A DNA stretch of 11,928 bases from Alphaproteobacteria bacterium UBA6347 (GTDB taxonomy: Bacteria; Pseudomonadota; Alphaproteobacteria; CAAGCB01; CAG-977), in the NCBI GenBank assembly GCA_002440235.1, contig DJRZ01000029.1:1-11928 (forward strand), written 5' to 3'. The notes beneath the pieces were generated by a model that did not search any database, was not told the DNA's origin, and saw only the letters and a list, made by a program, of their open reading frames with translations. How positions within the stretch are numbered: the stretch's first letter is position 1; each line of letters starts with the position of its first letter. Shown here in pieces: positions 1 to 6,454 of the stretch. The position numbers and the translations under genes were made by a program.

Positions 1-122
1 CTTTGAAACGGTTGCGGGATTTGACGCCCGCGGGGCATATTGCCAAAATAGACGTGTCCCTGACGGACGAATACCCGTACGCTTCGGCTTTCGTCGTCAT
101 CAGCGCGCAAACAAAAGGATAG
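1..122 (+). CDS. acpS: Holo-[acyl-carrier-protein] synthase, C-terminal end (partial)
   Basis: AcpS transfers 4'-phosphopantetheine from CoA to a serine of acyl carrier protein and so activates fatty-acid synthesis. Only the last 39 codons are present: they are read in the frame beginning at base 3 and end at TAG 120-122. The visible tail contains [20 protein letters not shown] and then AFVVIS, which matches the closing beta strands of AcpS (the 'SLTDE-YA-AFVV' pattern); the catalytic N-terminal half lies upstream of the window. The stop is 4 nt before the lepB ATG, and acpS-lepB-rnc is a common alphaproteobacterial order, which supports the call. The fragment is short, so the name rests on both the tail motif and the context. 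Confidence 0.85.
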   Translation, partial: LKRLRDLTPAGHIAKIDVSLTDEYPYASAFVVISAQTKG

Positions 123-126
123 AGCA

Positions 127-867
127 ATGGAAGAAAAAAATACGCAGGGCGGCTTTTGGGAAACGACGAAAACGGTCGTCTACGCCGTTGTCATCGCGCT
201 GTTCGTCCGCACTTTCTTTGCGGAACCGTTCAGCATTCCGTCGGGGTCGATGATCCCCACGCTGCTGGTTGGCGACTACCTGTTCGTGTCCAAAATGTCG
301 TACGGATACAGCCGTCATTCCCTGCCGCTGAGCCTGCCTTTGATCAAAAACAGGATTTTTTACACGGAGCCGAAACGCGGCGACGTGATCGTGTTCAAAA
401 TGCCGTCCGACAATAAAACCGATTACATCAAACGCCTGATCGGTTTGCCGGGGGACAGGATTCAGGTCAGGGAAGGGCGTTTGTACATCAACGGGGACAT
501 GGTCGACCGTCAAAGCGCGGGCGAATACGTCATGCGCGACCCGCGCGGAAAGGCTTTGCGGTTTGAAAAATACATAGAAACACTGCCCGAAGGCGTCAAA
601 CACCCCGTTTTGGAAATTTCCGACGACGCGCCGTTCGACAACACCGTGGAGTTCACCGTGCCGGAAGACCACTTTTTCATGATGGGCGACAACCGCGACA
701 ATTCGCTGGACAGCCGTTCGGTCAAGGTCGGTTTCGTCCCCAAAAACAATCTGGTCGGTCGGGCGAAGTTTCTGTTCTTCTCCAACGACGGATCGGCGGC
801 GTGGTGGCAGATTTGGAAATGGCCGATGGCTGTGCGCTGGTCGCGTCTGTTCAACGGAATCGAATAA
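127..867 (+). CDS. lepB: Signal peptidase I
   Basis: This is a membrane serine protease that removes signal peptides from exported preproteins on the periplasmic side of the inner membrane. The 246-residue protein has one N-terminal membrane segment (about 15-31). Box B is IPSGSMIPTL, with nucleophile Ser41. Box D is YIKRLIGLPGD (about 100-110), with Lys102 as general base. Box E is GDNRDNSLDSR (187-197). Residues about 130-180 form the variable beta insert. The length suits the single-spanning alphaproteobacterial form rather than the two-spanning E. coli enzyme. An AAAAGGA Shine-Dalgarno sequence inside the end of acpS precedes the ATG. The stop codon overlaps the rnc start by one base (TAATG), which suggests coupled translation. 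By inference, PagP, the lytic transglycosylase and the carboxypeptidase of this window would be among its substrates. Confidence 0.97.
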   Translation: MEEKNTQGGFWETTKTVVYAVVIALFVRTFFAEPFSIPSGSMIPTLLVGDYLFVSKMSYGYSRHSLPLSLPLIKNRIFYTEPKRGDVIVFKMPSDNKTDYIKRLIGLPGDRIQVREGRLYINGDMVDRQSAGEYVMRDPRGKALRFEKYIETLPEGVKHPVLEISDDAPFDNTVEFTVPEDHFFMMGDNRDNSLDSRSVKVGFVPKNNLVGRAKFLFFSNDGSAAWWQIWKWPMAVRWSRLFNGIE

Positions 868-1532
868 TGTCCGACTGCGCCGATCTGTATCCCGTTTTGG
901 GACATTCCTTTCAAGACAAAAAGCTGTTGAAGCAGGCTTTGACGCTGGGGTTCAGCAAACACTTCTCGGGTTATGAGCGGTTGGAGTTTCTGGGCGACCG
1001 CGTTCTGGGCGTCAGCGTCGCCGAAATGCTGTTCACCAACTATCCGCGCGAACCCGAAGGCGACATGGCGCGCCGGTTCGTCGATTTGACGCGGGCGGAA
1101 ACTTTGGCGGACATCGCGCGGGATCTGCGTTTCGACAGGTATTTGATTCTGGCTGAACCGAAAAACAAGCCCGAATTGACCAAAGCCGTCCTGTCCGACG
1201 TGTGCGAAGCCGTCATCGCCGCCCTGTATCTGGACGGCGGTTTCGACGTCGCGCGCGCTTTCGTCGCGAAATACTGGACTGAACCGATGAAACGCTATCA
1301 GGTTCCGCCCGTCGATTCCAAAACGAAATTGCAGGAATGGACGCAGGCGAAAAAACTGCCTTTGCCGGTTTATACGGAATTGGACAGGACGGGTCCCGCC
1401 CACGCCCCCGTGTTTGTGATGCGGGTCGCCGTCGAAGGATACCCTCCCGCCGAGGCGAAGGGGGCTTCCAAACGCGAGGCGTCGCAGACCGCCGCGGCGG
1501 AATTGTTGGAAAGGGTGGCAAAAAATGGCTGA
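867..1532 (+). CDS. rnc: Ribonuclease III
   Basis: RNase III is a double-strand-specific endoribonuclease that processes rRNA precursors and structured mRNAs in the cytoplasm as a dimer. I start it at ATG 867, which overlaps the lepB stop and gives 221 residues. An ATG at 801 would add 22 residues lying inside lepB that have no counterpart in the family. The signature is ERLEFLGDRVLG (about 38-48), with metal ligands Glu40 and Asp44. The second acidic pair, Asp111 and Glu114, lies in SDVCEAVIAALYLDGG. A dsRNA-binding domain covers about 150-217 and ends in the GASKREASQTAAAELL helix. One oddity is that the usual ALTH motif at the start of the catalytic domain reads ALTL (residues 24-27), so the conserved His is Leu. 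Its end overlaps the era start by 8 nt. Confidence 0.96.
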   Translation: MSDCADLYPVLGHSFQDKKLLKQALTLGFSKHFSGYERLEFLGDRVLGVSVAEMLFTNYPREPEGDMARRFVDLTRAETLADIARDLRFDRYLILAEPKNKPELTKAVLSDVCEAVIAALYLDGGFDVARAFVAKYWTEPMKRYQVPPVDSKTKLQEWTQAKKLPLPVYTELDRTGPAHAPVFVMRVAVEGYPPAEAKGASKREASQTAAAELLERVAKNG

Positions 1533-2418
1533 GGAACGTTGCGGGTTCGTGACGCTGCTGGGCGCGCCGAACGCGGGAAAATCGACGCTGGTGAACTATA
1601 TGGTCGGCGCGAAAGTGTCGATCGTTTCGCCCAAAGTCCAGACGACCCGTTCGCGGGTGCGCGGCATAGTGGTCAAAGGCGACTGCGAAATCGTTTTAAT
1701 CGACACGCCGGGGATATTCAAGCCCAAACGCCGGCTGGACCGCGCGATGGTCGCGGCGGCGTGGCAGGACGCCGAATATTCGGACAAATGCCTGCTGTTG
1801 GTCGACGCGCGGCGCGGACTGGACGACGACACGCGGTCGATCGTCGAATCCGTAAAAAAGAACAAGCTGAAAGCCGATCTGGTTTTAAACAAGACGGATT
1901 TGGTGAAACACGCCAAACTGGCGGAATTGTCCTTAAAATTAAACGAGTTGTATTCTTTTTCCGAAACCTTTGCGGTTTCCGCGGTGACCGGCGACGGCGT
2001 CGACGTTTTGGAACGGCGTCTGATGTCGGAAATGCCCGCGGGACCGTTTATGTTTCCCGCCGATCAGGTGTCCGATTTGCCCGACAAACTGCTGGCGGCT
2101 GAAATCACGCGCGAAAAGCTGTATATGAATCTGAATCAGGAACTGCCGTATGTCAGCACGGTTCAGACGGACTCGTTTTCCGAAGAAAACGGCGCGGTGA
2201 AGATCAATCAGACGATTTACGTCGAAAAGAACAATCAAAAGCAGATCGTCATCGGCAAAAACGGATCAATGATCAAAAAGATCGGAACGCAGTCCAGAAC
2301 GGAACTGGAAAAGATGTTCGACTGTCGCGTTCATCTGTTTTTATTCGTCAAAGTCCGCGAAAAATGGGAAGACAACCCCGAACACTACCGTTCCTGGGGA
2401 TTGGATTTCAATGCCTGA
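1525..2418 (+). CDS. era: GTPase Era
   Basis: Era is an essential Ras-like GTPase with an RNA-binding KH domain. It binds near the 3' end of 16S rRNA and helps mature the 30S subunit. The 297-residue protein is of normal length. G1 is GAPNAGKST (13-21), the Thr-rich switch I (G2) segment lies near 40-41, G3 is DTPG (60-63), G4 is NKTD (122-125) and G5 is SAVTG (152-156). The C-terminal KH domain carries IVIGKNGSMIKKIG (241-254). All nucleotide-binding motifs are intact. The ATG lies 8 nt inside the end of rnc, the usual rnc-era coupling, and the gene's own end overlaps recO by 8 nt. The rnc-era pairing makes sense because both products act on pre-16S rRNA. Confidence 0.98.
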   Translation: MAEERCGFVTLLGAPNAGKSTLVNYMVGAKVSIVSPKVQTTRSRVRGIVVKGDCEIVLIDTPGIFKPKRRLDRAMVAAAWQDAEYSDKCLLLVDARRGLDDDTRSIVESVKKNKLKADLVLNKTDLVKHAKLAELSLKLNELYSFSETFAVSAVTGDGVDVLERRLMSEMPAGPFMFPADQVSDLPDKLLAAEITREKLYMNLNQELPYVSTVQTDSFSEENGAVKINQTIYVEKNNQKQIVIGKNGSMIKKIGTQSRTELEKMFDCRVHLFLFVKVREKWEDNPEHYRSWGLDFNA

Positions 2419-3136
2419 ATGGTCGGACAACGCGATTGTCGTCAATGTCGTGAAATTCGCCGAACGCGACGCCGTCGCGACTTTTCTGACGCAGGATCAC
2501 GGGCGGCACGGCGGATTATGCAAAGGAGCGTTTTCCAAAAACAGGGCGGGGACGCTTCAGATCGGCAATCTGGTTCAAATCGACTGGCATGCCAGATTGG
2601 AAGAACATCTCGGCACGGTCAAAGCCGAATTGGCGAGATCCTACGCCGCCGCCGTGCTGGACGACGCGTCGCGGCTGACGGCTTTGTCGTGCGTGTGCGC
2701 GATGTGTTCCCTGTTGCCGGAACGTGAAAGCGTCCCCGATTTTTTCCGAAAAACGCTGGAGCAAATCGCTCTGCTGCCCTTTGACGGGTGGGCGGAACGC
2801 TATGCGCGCTGGGAGGTCGAACTGCTGAAAACAATCGGGTTCGGGCTGGATTTGTCCGCCTGTGCCGCGACCGGATCGCGCGAAGACCTGATTTACGTTT
2901 CGCCGAAATCGGGACGCGCCGTCAGCAGGGCGGCTGGGGCGCCGTGGCGCGACCGTCTGCTGGATTTGCCGGCTTTTTTGCTTGACGGCGAAACGCGCGC
3001 CGAAAGCGTTGAAGAAATTAAAAAAGCTTTAAAATTGACGGGATTTTTCCTTGAAAATCACGCCCTAAAAACGCTAGACTGCACTATCCCCGCCGTCCGC
3101 GGGCGTTTGATCGAACGCCTGTCCGACGCGATTTAA
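2411..3136 (+). CDS. recO: DNA repair protein RecO
   Basis: RecO is a recombination mediator that works with RecR, and in many bacteria RecF, to load RecA on SSB-coated gaps and anneal single strands. The 241-residue protein opens with the OB-fold segment (about 1-80) and continues with a helical domain. The stretch [20 protein letters not shown] (151-170) is characteristic of alphaproteobacterial RecO. The four-cysteine zinc site of some RecO proteins is not evident. The start at ATG 2411 lies within the last codons of era. The order era-recO-parC is common in alphaproteobacteria. The gene ends 19 nt before the parC ATG. No damage to the reading frame is visible. Confidence 0.94.
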   Translation: MPEWSDNAIVVNVVKFAERDAVATFLTQDHGRHGGLCKGAFSKNRAGTLQIGNLVQIDWHARLEEHLGTVKAELARSYAAAVLDDASRLTALSCVCAMCSLLPERESVPDFFRKTLEQIALLPFDGWAERYARWEVELLKTIGFGLDLSACAATGSREDLIYVSPKSGRAVSRAAGAPWRDRLLDLPAFLLDGETRAESVEEIKKALKLTGFFLENHALKTLDCTIPAVRGRLIERLSDAI

Positions 3137-3155
3137 AGTTTTTCAGGTGTTTGAA

Positions 3156-5369
3156 ATGAACGAGATTGAACAGATTAAAGAAACCAAAATGGCGGAAGCC
3201 CTCGGAGAACGATACCTCGCTTACGCGATGTCGACGATCGTTTCCCGTTCGCTGCCCGACGTGCGCGACGGGCTGAAACCCGTTCACCGCCGGTTGCTGT
3301 ACGCCATGAACGCTTTGCATCTGGATCCCGCTTCGGGCTTTAAAAAATGCGCCCGCGTCGTCGGCGACGTCATCGGTAAATACCACCCGCACGGCGACAC
3401 GGCGGTTTATGAAACGATGGTGCGTCTGGCGCAGGATTTCGCCGTGCGCTATCCGCTGGTCGAAGGGCAGGGGAACTTCGGCAACATCGACGGGGACAGC
3501 GCCGCCGCCATGCGTTACACCGAAGCGCGCCTGACCGAAGTCGCCGAAGCCGTCATGGACGGGCTGAACGACGGAACGGTCGATTTCCGTCCGACTTATT
3601 CCGGCGAAGACATCGAACCCGTCGTGATGCCGTGCGCCTTTCCGAACCTGCTGGCGAACGGGTCGGCGGGGATCGCCGTCGGCATGGCGACCAACGTGCC
3701 GCCCCACAACGTCGGCGAGCTGGCTGACGCGTTGCAGCTGTTGATTAAAAAGCCCGACTGTTCCGTCGCCGATTTGATGAAATTCGTGCGCGGTCCCGAC
3801 TTTCCGACGGGCGGCGAAATCGTCGAAAGCGCCGAGAGCATTTTGAAAACCTATCAGACGGGGCGCGGGGCGATGCGGTTGCGCGCCAAATGGGAAAAGG
3901 ACGAGCTGTCGCACGGCATGTACCAGATCATCGTGACCGAAATCCCCTATATGGTCAAAAAGTCCGAACTGATCACCAAAATCGCCAAGCTGCTGCTGGA
4001 AAAGAAACTGCCTTTTCTTGCCGACATTCGCGACGAATCGGCGGAAAACGTTCGCATCGTGCTGGAACCGAAAAACCGCAACATCGAACCCGAACAGCTG
4101 ATGGCGCATCTGTTCCGCCTGACGGACATGCAGGTGAATTTCAATATGAACATGAACGTGCTGGACAAGGACGGCGTGCCGCGCGTCATGGATTTGAAAC
4201 AGGTTTTGCAGGCTTTTCTGGATCACCGGCAGGACGTTTTGATCCGCCGTTCGAACACGCGTCTGGACAAAATCAACCACCGTATGGAAGTGTTGGAGGG
4301 TTTCCTTGTCGCTTATCTGAATTTGGACGAGGTGATCCGCATCATTCGCGAGGAGGACGACGCCAAAGCCGCTTTGATGCGGGCGTTCAAGCTGACCGAA
4401 ATCCAAGCCGACGCGATTTTGAACATGCGTTTGCGTTCCCTGCGCAAATTGGAGGAGATGCAAATCAAAACGGAACACGACGAACTTGCCGCCGAAAAGG
4501 CGAAGTTGGAGGCTTTGCTGGCGGACGAGGCTTTGCGCTGGAAGGAAATTTCCGGCGAAATCGCCGCGATGAAAAAGAAATTCGGACAGTCCACCGCTTT
4601 GGGCAAACGCCGCACCGTCATTTCCGACGCGCCGCATGAAGTCGAAATTCCGATCGAAGCTTTTATCGAACGCGAACCGATCACCGTCATCTTGTCCGAA
4701 AAAGGCTGGATCCGCGCCGCCAAAGGGCATATCCAGCCCGACGACGACATCAAATTCAAAGAAGGCGACAGTCTGCAATTCGCCGTTCAGGCTCAAACGA
4801 CGGATAAAATCCTGCTGTTCGCGACGAACGGGCGCTATTACACGCTGGCGGGCGACAAACTGCCGCGCGGACGCGGGTTCGGCGAACCCTTGCGCCTGTC
4901 CGTCGATTTGCCCGAAGAGGACGAAATCGTTTCCATGACGGTTTTCCGCTCCGGCGAAAAACGCCTGATCGTTTCCAAAAAAGGCAAAGGCTTTATCGTC
5001 AAAGAGGACGATCTGGTCGCGCAAACCAGAAACGGCAGAATCGTTTTGAACTTGAACGGCGGGGACAAGGCGTTCCTGTCCATTCCCGTCGCGGGCGACG
5101 CGGTCGCCGTCATCGGCGACAACCGCAAACTGCTGATTTTCGATTTAAGCGAAATTCCCGAAATGACGCGCGGGCAGGGCGTCTTTATCCAGAAATATCC
5201 CGAAGGCGTGTCCTTGTCCGACATTAAATTGTTCAACAAAGCCGACGGCTTGGCTTATCCGTGCGGCGGCGGCACCAGAATTGAAACAAATCTGGTCGGC
5301 TGGACGGGACACCGCGCCCAAATCGGCAAAATGCCGCCGGTCGGTTTTCCGAAAATCAATAAATTTTAA
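3156..5369 (+). CDS. parC: DNA topoisomerase IV subunit A
   Basis: ParC is the DNA-breaking and rejoining subunit of topoisomerase IV; with ParE it decatenates daughter chromosomes. I prefer ATG 3156 (737 residues) because AGGTG at 3145-3149 sits 6 nt before it. A GTG at 3147 would use up that ribosome-binding site and add only three residues. The catalytic Arg120-Tyr121 pair lies in [10 protein letters not shown]. The helix-turn-helix and quinolone-pocket segment is [10 protein letters not shown] (77-86), in which Thr82 and Glu86 sit where E. coli ParC has Ser80 and Glu84. A coiled-coil region lies near 440-490. The C-terminal beta-pinwheel has only a degenerate GyrA-box ([13 protein letters not shown]), which favours ParC over GyrA, as does the recO neighbour. 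Strong RNY-type codon bias leaves long open frames on the opposite strand that are not genes. Confidence 0.96.
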   Translation: MNEIEQIKETKMAEALGERYLAYAMSTIVSRSLPDVRDGLKPVHRRLLYAMNALHLDPASGFKKCARVVGDVIGKYHPHGDTAVYETMVRLAQDFAVRYPLVEGQGNFGNIDGDSAAAMRYTEARLTEVAEAVMDGLNDGTVDFRPTYSGEDIEPVVMPCAFPNLLANGSAGIAVGMATNVPPHNVGELADALQLLIKKPDCSVADLMKFVRGPDFPTGGEIVESAESILKTYQTGRGAMRLRAKWEKDELSHGMYQIIVTEIPYMVKKSELITKIAKLLLEKKLPFLADIRDESAENVRIVLEPKNRNIEPEQLMAHLFRLTDMQVNFNMNMNVLDKDGVPRVMDLKQVLQAFLDHRQDVLIRRSNTRLDKINHRMEVLEGFLVAYLNLDEVIRIIREEDDAKAALMRAFKLTEIQADAILNMRLRSLRKLEEMQIKTEHDELAAEKAKLEALLADEALRWKEISGEIAAMKKKFGQSTALGKRRTVISDAPHEVEIPIEAFIEREPITVILSEKGWIRAAKGHIQPDDDIKFKEGDSLQFAVQAQTTDKILLFATNGRYYTLAGDKLPRGRGFGEPLRLSVDLPEEDEIVSMTVFRSGEKRLIVSKKGKGFIVKEDDLVAQTRNGRIVLNLNGGDKAFLSIPVAGDAVAVIGDNRKLLIFDLSEIPEMTRGQGVFIQKYPEGVSLSDIKLFNKADGLAYPCGGGTRIETNLVGWTGHRAQIGKMPPVGFPKINKF

Positions 5370-5380
5370 GGAAAACAAAG

Positions 5381-5938
5381 GTGAAAACGCGTCATTTGAA
5401 AATATTGGCGGCTGTATCGGGAATCGTTTTCGCCTTTCCCGTTTTCGCCGCCGAACAGCCCGAAAATAAAACGTTGGATTTTCTGGAACAGGATATCCGC
5501 AAAATCTGGGCGTCGGAAAACTGGGATTTGTACGTTCCCGTGAACACTTGGCACAATCGGGAAATGTACGACAAGAAAAAGACGGATTCCTACAACGAAA
5601 AGCCGTGGGGATTGGGAATCGGGAAACATATTTACGAAGACGACGTTATGCGCGGGCTGTATTTCATGGCGTTCAGCGATTCCCACAGCAAAGTCGAACC
5701 GATTTTCGGCTATATGCGTCAATGGAACTATTATTTCGATCGGGAAAAGAACTTTTCCGTCGGCGCGGGGTACACGCTGGGGGTGACGTTCAGGGACGAT
5801 TACAATTATCTGCCCATTCCTGTTCCGTTGCCGATTTTCGGCATGCAGTATAAAAAGTTTTCGCTGCAAACGACGTACATTCCCGGTCCCTATAATATGT
5901 TCAACGTTCTGTTCACTTGGGTCCGGATCGAGTTGTAA
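5381..5938 (+). CDS. pagP: Lipid A palmitoyltransferase PagP family protein
   Basis: PagP is an outer-membrane beta-barrel enzyme that moves an acyl chain (palmitate in E. coli) from a phospholipid to lipid A. This raises resistance to cationic peptides and alters immune sensing. The GTG start at 5381 follows AAGGA at 5368-5372 by 8 nt, and there is no upstream alternative. The 185-residue precursor has a signal peptide (residues 1 to about 23, cleaved near VFA-AE). Family blocks recognised from memory of E. coli PagP are DLYVPVNTWHNR, YDKKKTDSYNEKPWG, GLYFMAFSDS, GVTFRDDYNYLPIPV and TTYIPGPYN. The catalytic trio is conserved: His58, Asp100 and Ser101 (His33, Asp76 and Ser77 of mature E. coli PagP). 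A gap-free alignment puts Met112 at E. coli Gly88, the floor of the acyl pocket. The chain ends in Leu instead of the usual Phe. Lying 11 nt after parC, it probably shares that transcript. The family is best known from gamma- and betaproteobacteria, so transfer is possible. Confidence 0.93.
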   Translation: MKTRHLKILAAVSGIVFAFPVFAAEQPENKTLDFLEQDIRKIWASENWDLYVPVNTWHNREMYDKKKTDSYNEKPWGLGIGKHIYEDDVMRGLYFMAFSDSHSKVEPIFGYMRQWNYYFDREKNFSVGAGYTLGVTFRDDYNYLPIPVPLPIFGMQYKKFSLQTTYIPGPYNMFNVLFTWVRIEL

Positions 5939-5948
5939 TCCTTTGTTT

Positions 5949-6020
5949 TCATACAAAAAGCTCCCCTTTTCGGGGATTGTTTTGTATGGTGGACGGAGTG
6001 AGGTTGTTCGCTTCGCTCAC
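5949..6020 (-). repeat. Degenerate duplicate of tRNA-Ser 3' end plus terminator
   Basis: This segment parallels 6120-6187, which is the terminator plus the T-arm and acceptor end of the tRNA-Ser gene. The two copies are offset by 171-173 nt. Both contain CATACAAAAA, a CCCC/GGGG hairpin, TTTTGTATGG, GGACGGAGTGAG and then CTCAC. Read on the minus strand, this copy keeps CTCAC-TCCGTCC-A-CCA, that is, the T-stem strand, the acceptor strand, a discriminator changed from G to A, and an encoded CCA. Its T-loop is replaced by 13 nt (6003-6015), and no matching 5' half of a tRNA follows. It is therefore a tRNA-derived repeat or pseudogene end, not a working tRNA. Confidence 0.7.
5951..5987. terminator. 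Bidirectional hairpin terminator after pagP (left copy)
   Basis: Thirteen bases after the pagP stop lies an inverted repeat. The outer arms are ATACAAAA and TTTTGTAT; the inner stem is CCCC-TTTTC-GGGG, followed by ATTGTTTTG on the + strand. On the minus strand the run after the stem is GCTTTTTG. It can end the parC-pagP transcript and would also work in the other direction. It closely resembles the terminator at 6122-6160 and is part of the same duplicated unit. Confidence 0.7.
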
Positions 6021-6106
6021 CCCTTAAAGGGGACGCTCGGACGTTTCGTCCTGCGCGTCGTCGCCTGCGCGGCGACCGAACTCGCTTTCGTGAGTTCTCA
6101 TCTCAC
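6020..6106. other. Cluster of short hairpins between the two tRNA-end copies
   Basis: The stretch between the repeat copies is non-coding and dense in inverted repeats. These are CCCC-TTAAA-GGGG (6020-6032), GGACG-TTT-CGTCC (6039-6051), GTCGCC-TGCGC-GGCGAC (6060-6076), CTCGC-TTTC-GTGAG (6081-6094, one G-T pair) and GTGAG-TTCTCAT-CTCAC (6090-6106). The last two share bases 6090-6094, so they cannot form together. The last also copies the 5-bp stem and 7-nt loop geometry of the tRNA T-arm at 6171-6187. It could be a structured RNA read from either strand, a small dispersed repeat element, or decayed tRNA sequence. I see no promoter strong enough to decide. Confidence 0.5.
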
Positions 6107-6119
6107 GCTTCTCTTGTCT

Positions 6120-6187
6120 TCATACAAAAAAAATCCCCTTTTTAGGGGATTTTTTTGTATGGCGGACGGAGTGAGATTCGAACTCAC
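6120..6187 (-). repeat. Right copy of the tRNA-end/terminator direct repeat
   Basis: This is the intact member of the pair, consisting of the terminator at 6122-6160 and the 3' part of the functional tRNA-Ser gene. The T-arm is GTGAG-ATTCGAA-CTCAC on the + strand (6171-6187). It shares GTATGG, then GGACGGAGTGAG, with the left copy, with a single change at the discriminator position (C here, T at 5990). Confidence 0.65.
6122..6160 (-). terminator. Intrinsic terminator of tRNA-Ser
   Basis: A near-perfect 16-bp inverted repeat has arms at 6122-6138 and 6145-6160 and a 6-nt loop. On the minus strand it reads ATACAAAAAAATCCCC, loop, GGGGATTTTTTTTG, which is a GC clamp followed by a long U-tract. 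Its first base is the final A of the tRNA's encoded CCA, so the tRNA has essentially no unpaired 3' trailer before the terminator stem. Because it is symmetric, it would also stop + strand transcripts coming from pagP. Confidence 0.85.
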
Positions 6188-6249
6188 GAACTCCGCAAAG
6201 AGTCGCCGGTTTTCAAGACCGGTGCATTCAACCGCTCTGCCATCCGTCC
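6160..6249 (-). tRNA. tRNA-Ser (anticodon UGA)
   Basis: Read on the minus strand, this is a complete class II tRNA of 90 nt including an encoded CCA. The 7-bp acceptor stem pairs GGACGGA (6243-6249) with TCCGTCC, followed by discriminator G and CCA. The anticodon arm is CCGGT-CTTGAAA-ACCGG (6206-6222), with anticodon TGA at 6213-6215. A long variable arm (ACTC...GAGT, about 6190-6203) is typical of serine tRNAs. The T-arm is GTGAG-TTCGAAT-CTCAC (6171-6187). Anticodon UGA reads UCA and other UCN serine codons. The gene stands alone, opposite in direction to all surrounding genes, with its own candidate promoter and terminator. Confidence 0.97.
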
Positions 6250-6454
6250 GCAACCCGTGCATTTTGTCCGATTTGACCGGAAAAATCAAGGGTTTATGCA
6301 AAAGTTTCTTTGTTTTTATTTTTATATTTGTTTCAATAGGATAAACAACAAAGTTAAAGCTGTTTTTCGTTCGTCGTCCCATTCCTCTCTTGAAGAGAGT
6401 TTGAAAACGTGCCACAATTCGACAGTTTTTGTTTTTTTATCGGGAGATTTTTTT
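6250..6454. other. AT-rich intergenic spacer between tRNA-Ser and the next gene
   Basis: This spacer lies between the divergently transcribed tRNA-Ser and the gene at 6455. It includes the tRNA promoter (6261-6289), a strongly T-rich stretch (about 6303-6333) and a small hairpin, CTCTC-TTGAA-GAGAG (6385-6399). A + strand TTGACC (6273-6278) overlaps the tRNA promoter, but nothing close to a consensus -10 follows at the right distance. The promoter of the downstream gene must lie here, because the tRNA and terminators separate it from pagP, yet I cannot place it. No credible coding sequence is present. Confidence 0.6.
6261..6289 (-). promoter_or_regulatory. Candidate sigma-70 promoter for tRNA-Ser
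   Basis: On the minus strand, a -35-like TTGATT (6284-6289) and a -10-like CAAAAT (6261-6266) are separated by exactly 17 nt. The -10 ends 11 nt before the first base of the mature tRNA, which allows a very short 5' leader. Each box matches the consensus at 4 of 6 positions. The placement is right for a tRNA promoter, but the boxes are only moderate. Confidence 0.5.

Noticed and set aside
801..866. Upstream ATG for RNase III
   Set aside because: The extra 22 residues lie inside lepB and match nothing in the family. ATG 867 overlaps the lepB stop in the usual coupled arrangement.
510..1403. A 297-codon minus-strand open frame spanning lepB and rnc
   Set aside because: It overlaps two well-supported genes and has the Arg/Gln/Phe-rich composition of an antisense shadow.
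3084..5024. A 646-codon open frame on the minus strand, antisense to parC
   Set aside because: It mirrors parC, whose motifs and RBS are unambiguous. The strong GC-rich RNY codon bias removes stops from the antisense frame. The predicted protein is rich in His, Gln and Phe, typical of shadow frames, with no family motif.
5988..6120. A second functional tRNA on the minus strand
   Set aside because: The 3' acceptor and CCA are present, but there is no normal T-loop, no anticodon arm and only an imperfect candidate for the 5' acceptor strand (GGACGAA).
5943..6344. A + strand open frame over the terminators, hairpins and tRNA
   Set aside because: Its product is a translation of the antisense of tRNA-Ser (the familiar GVRFELT-type artefact) plus hairpin DNA. 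It has no ribosome-binding site and crosses two terminators.
6155..6454. N-terminal extension of the 6455 gene through the tRNA
   Set aside because: The extension reads antisense tRNA and AT-rich spacer. ATG 6455 has a clear GGGAG at good spacing.
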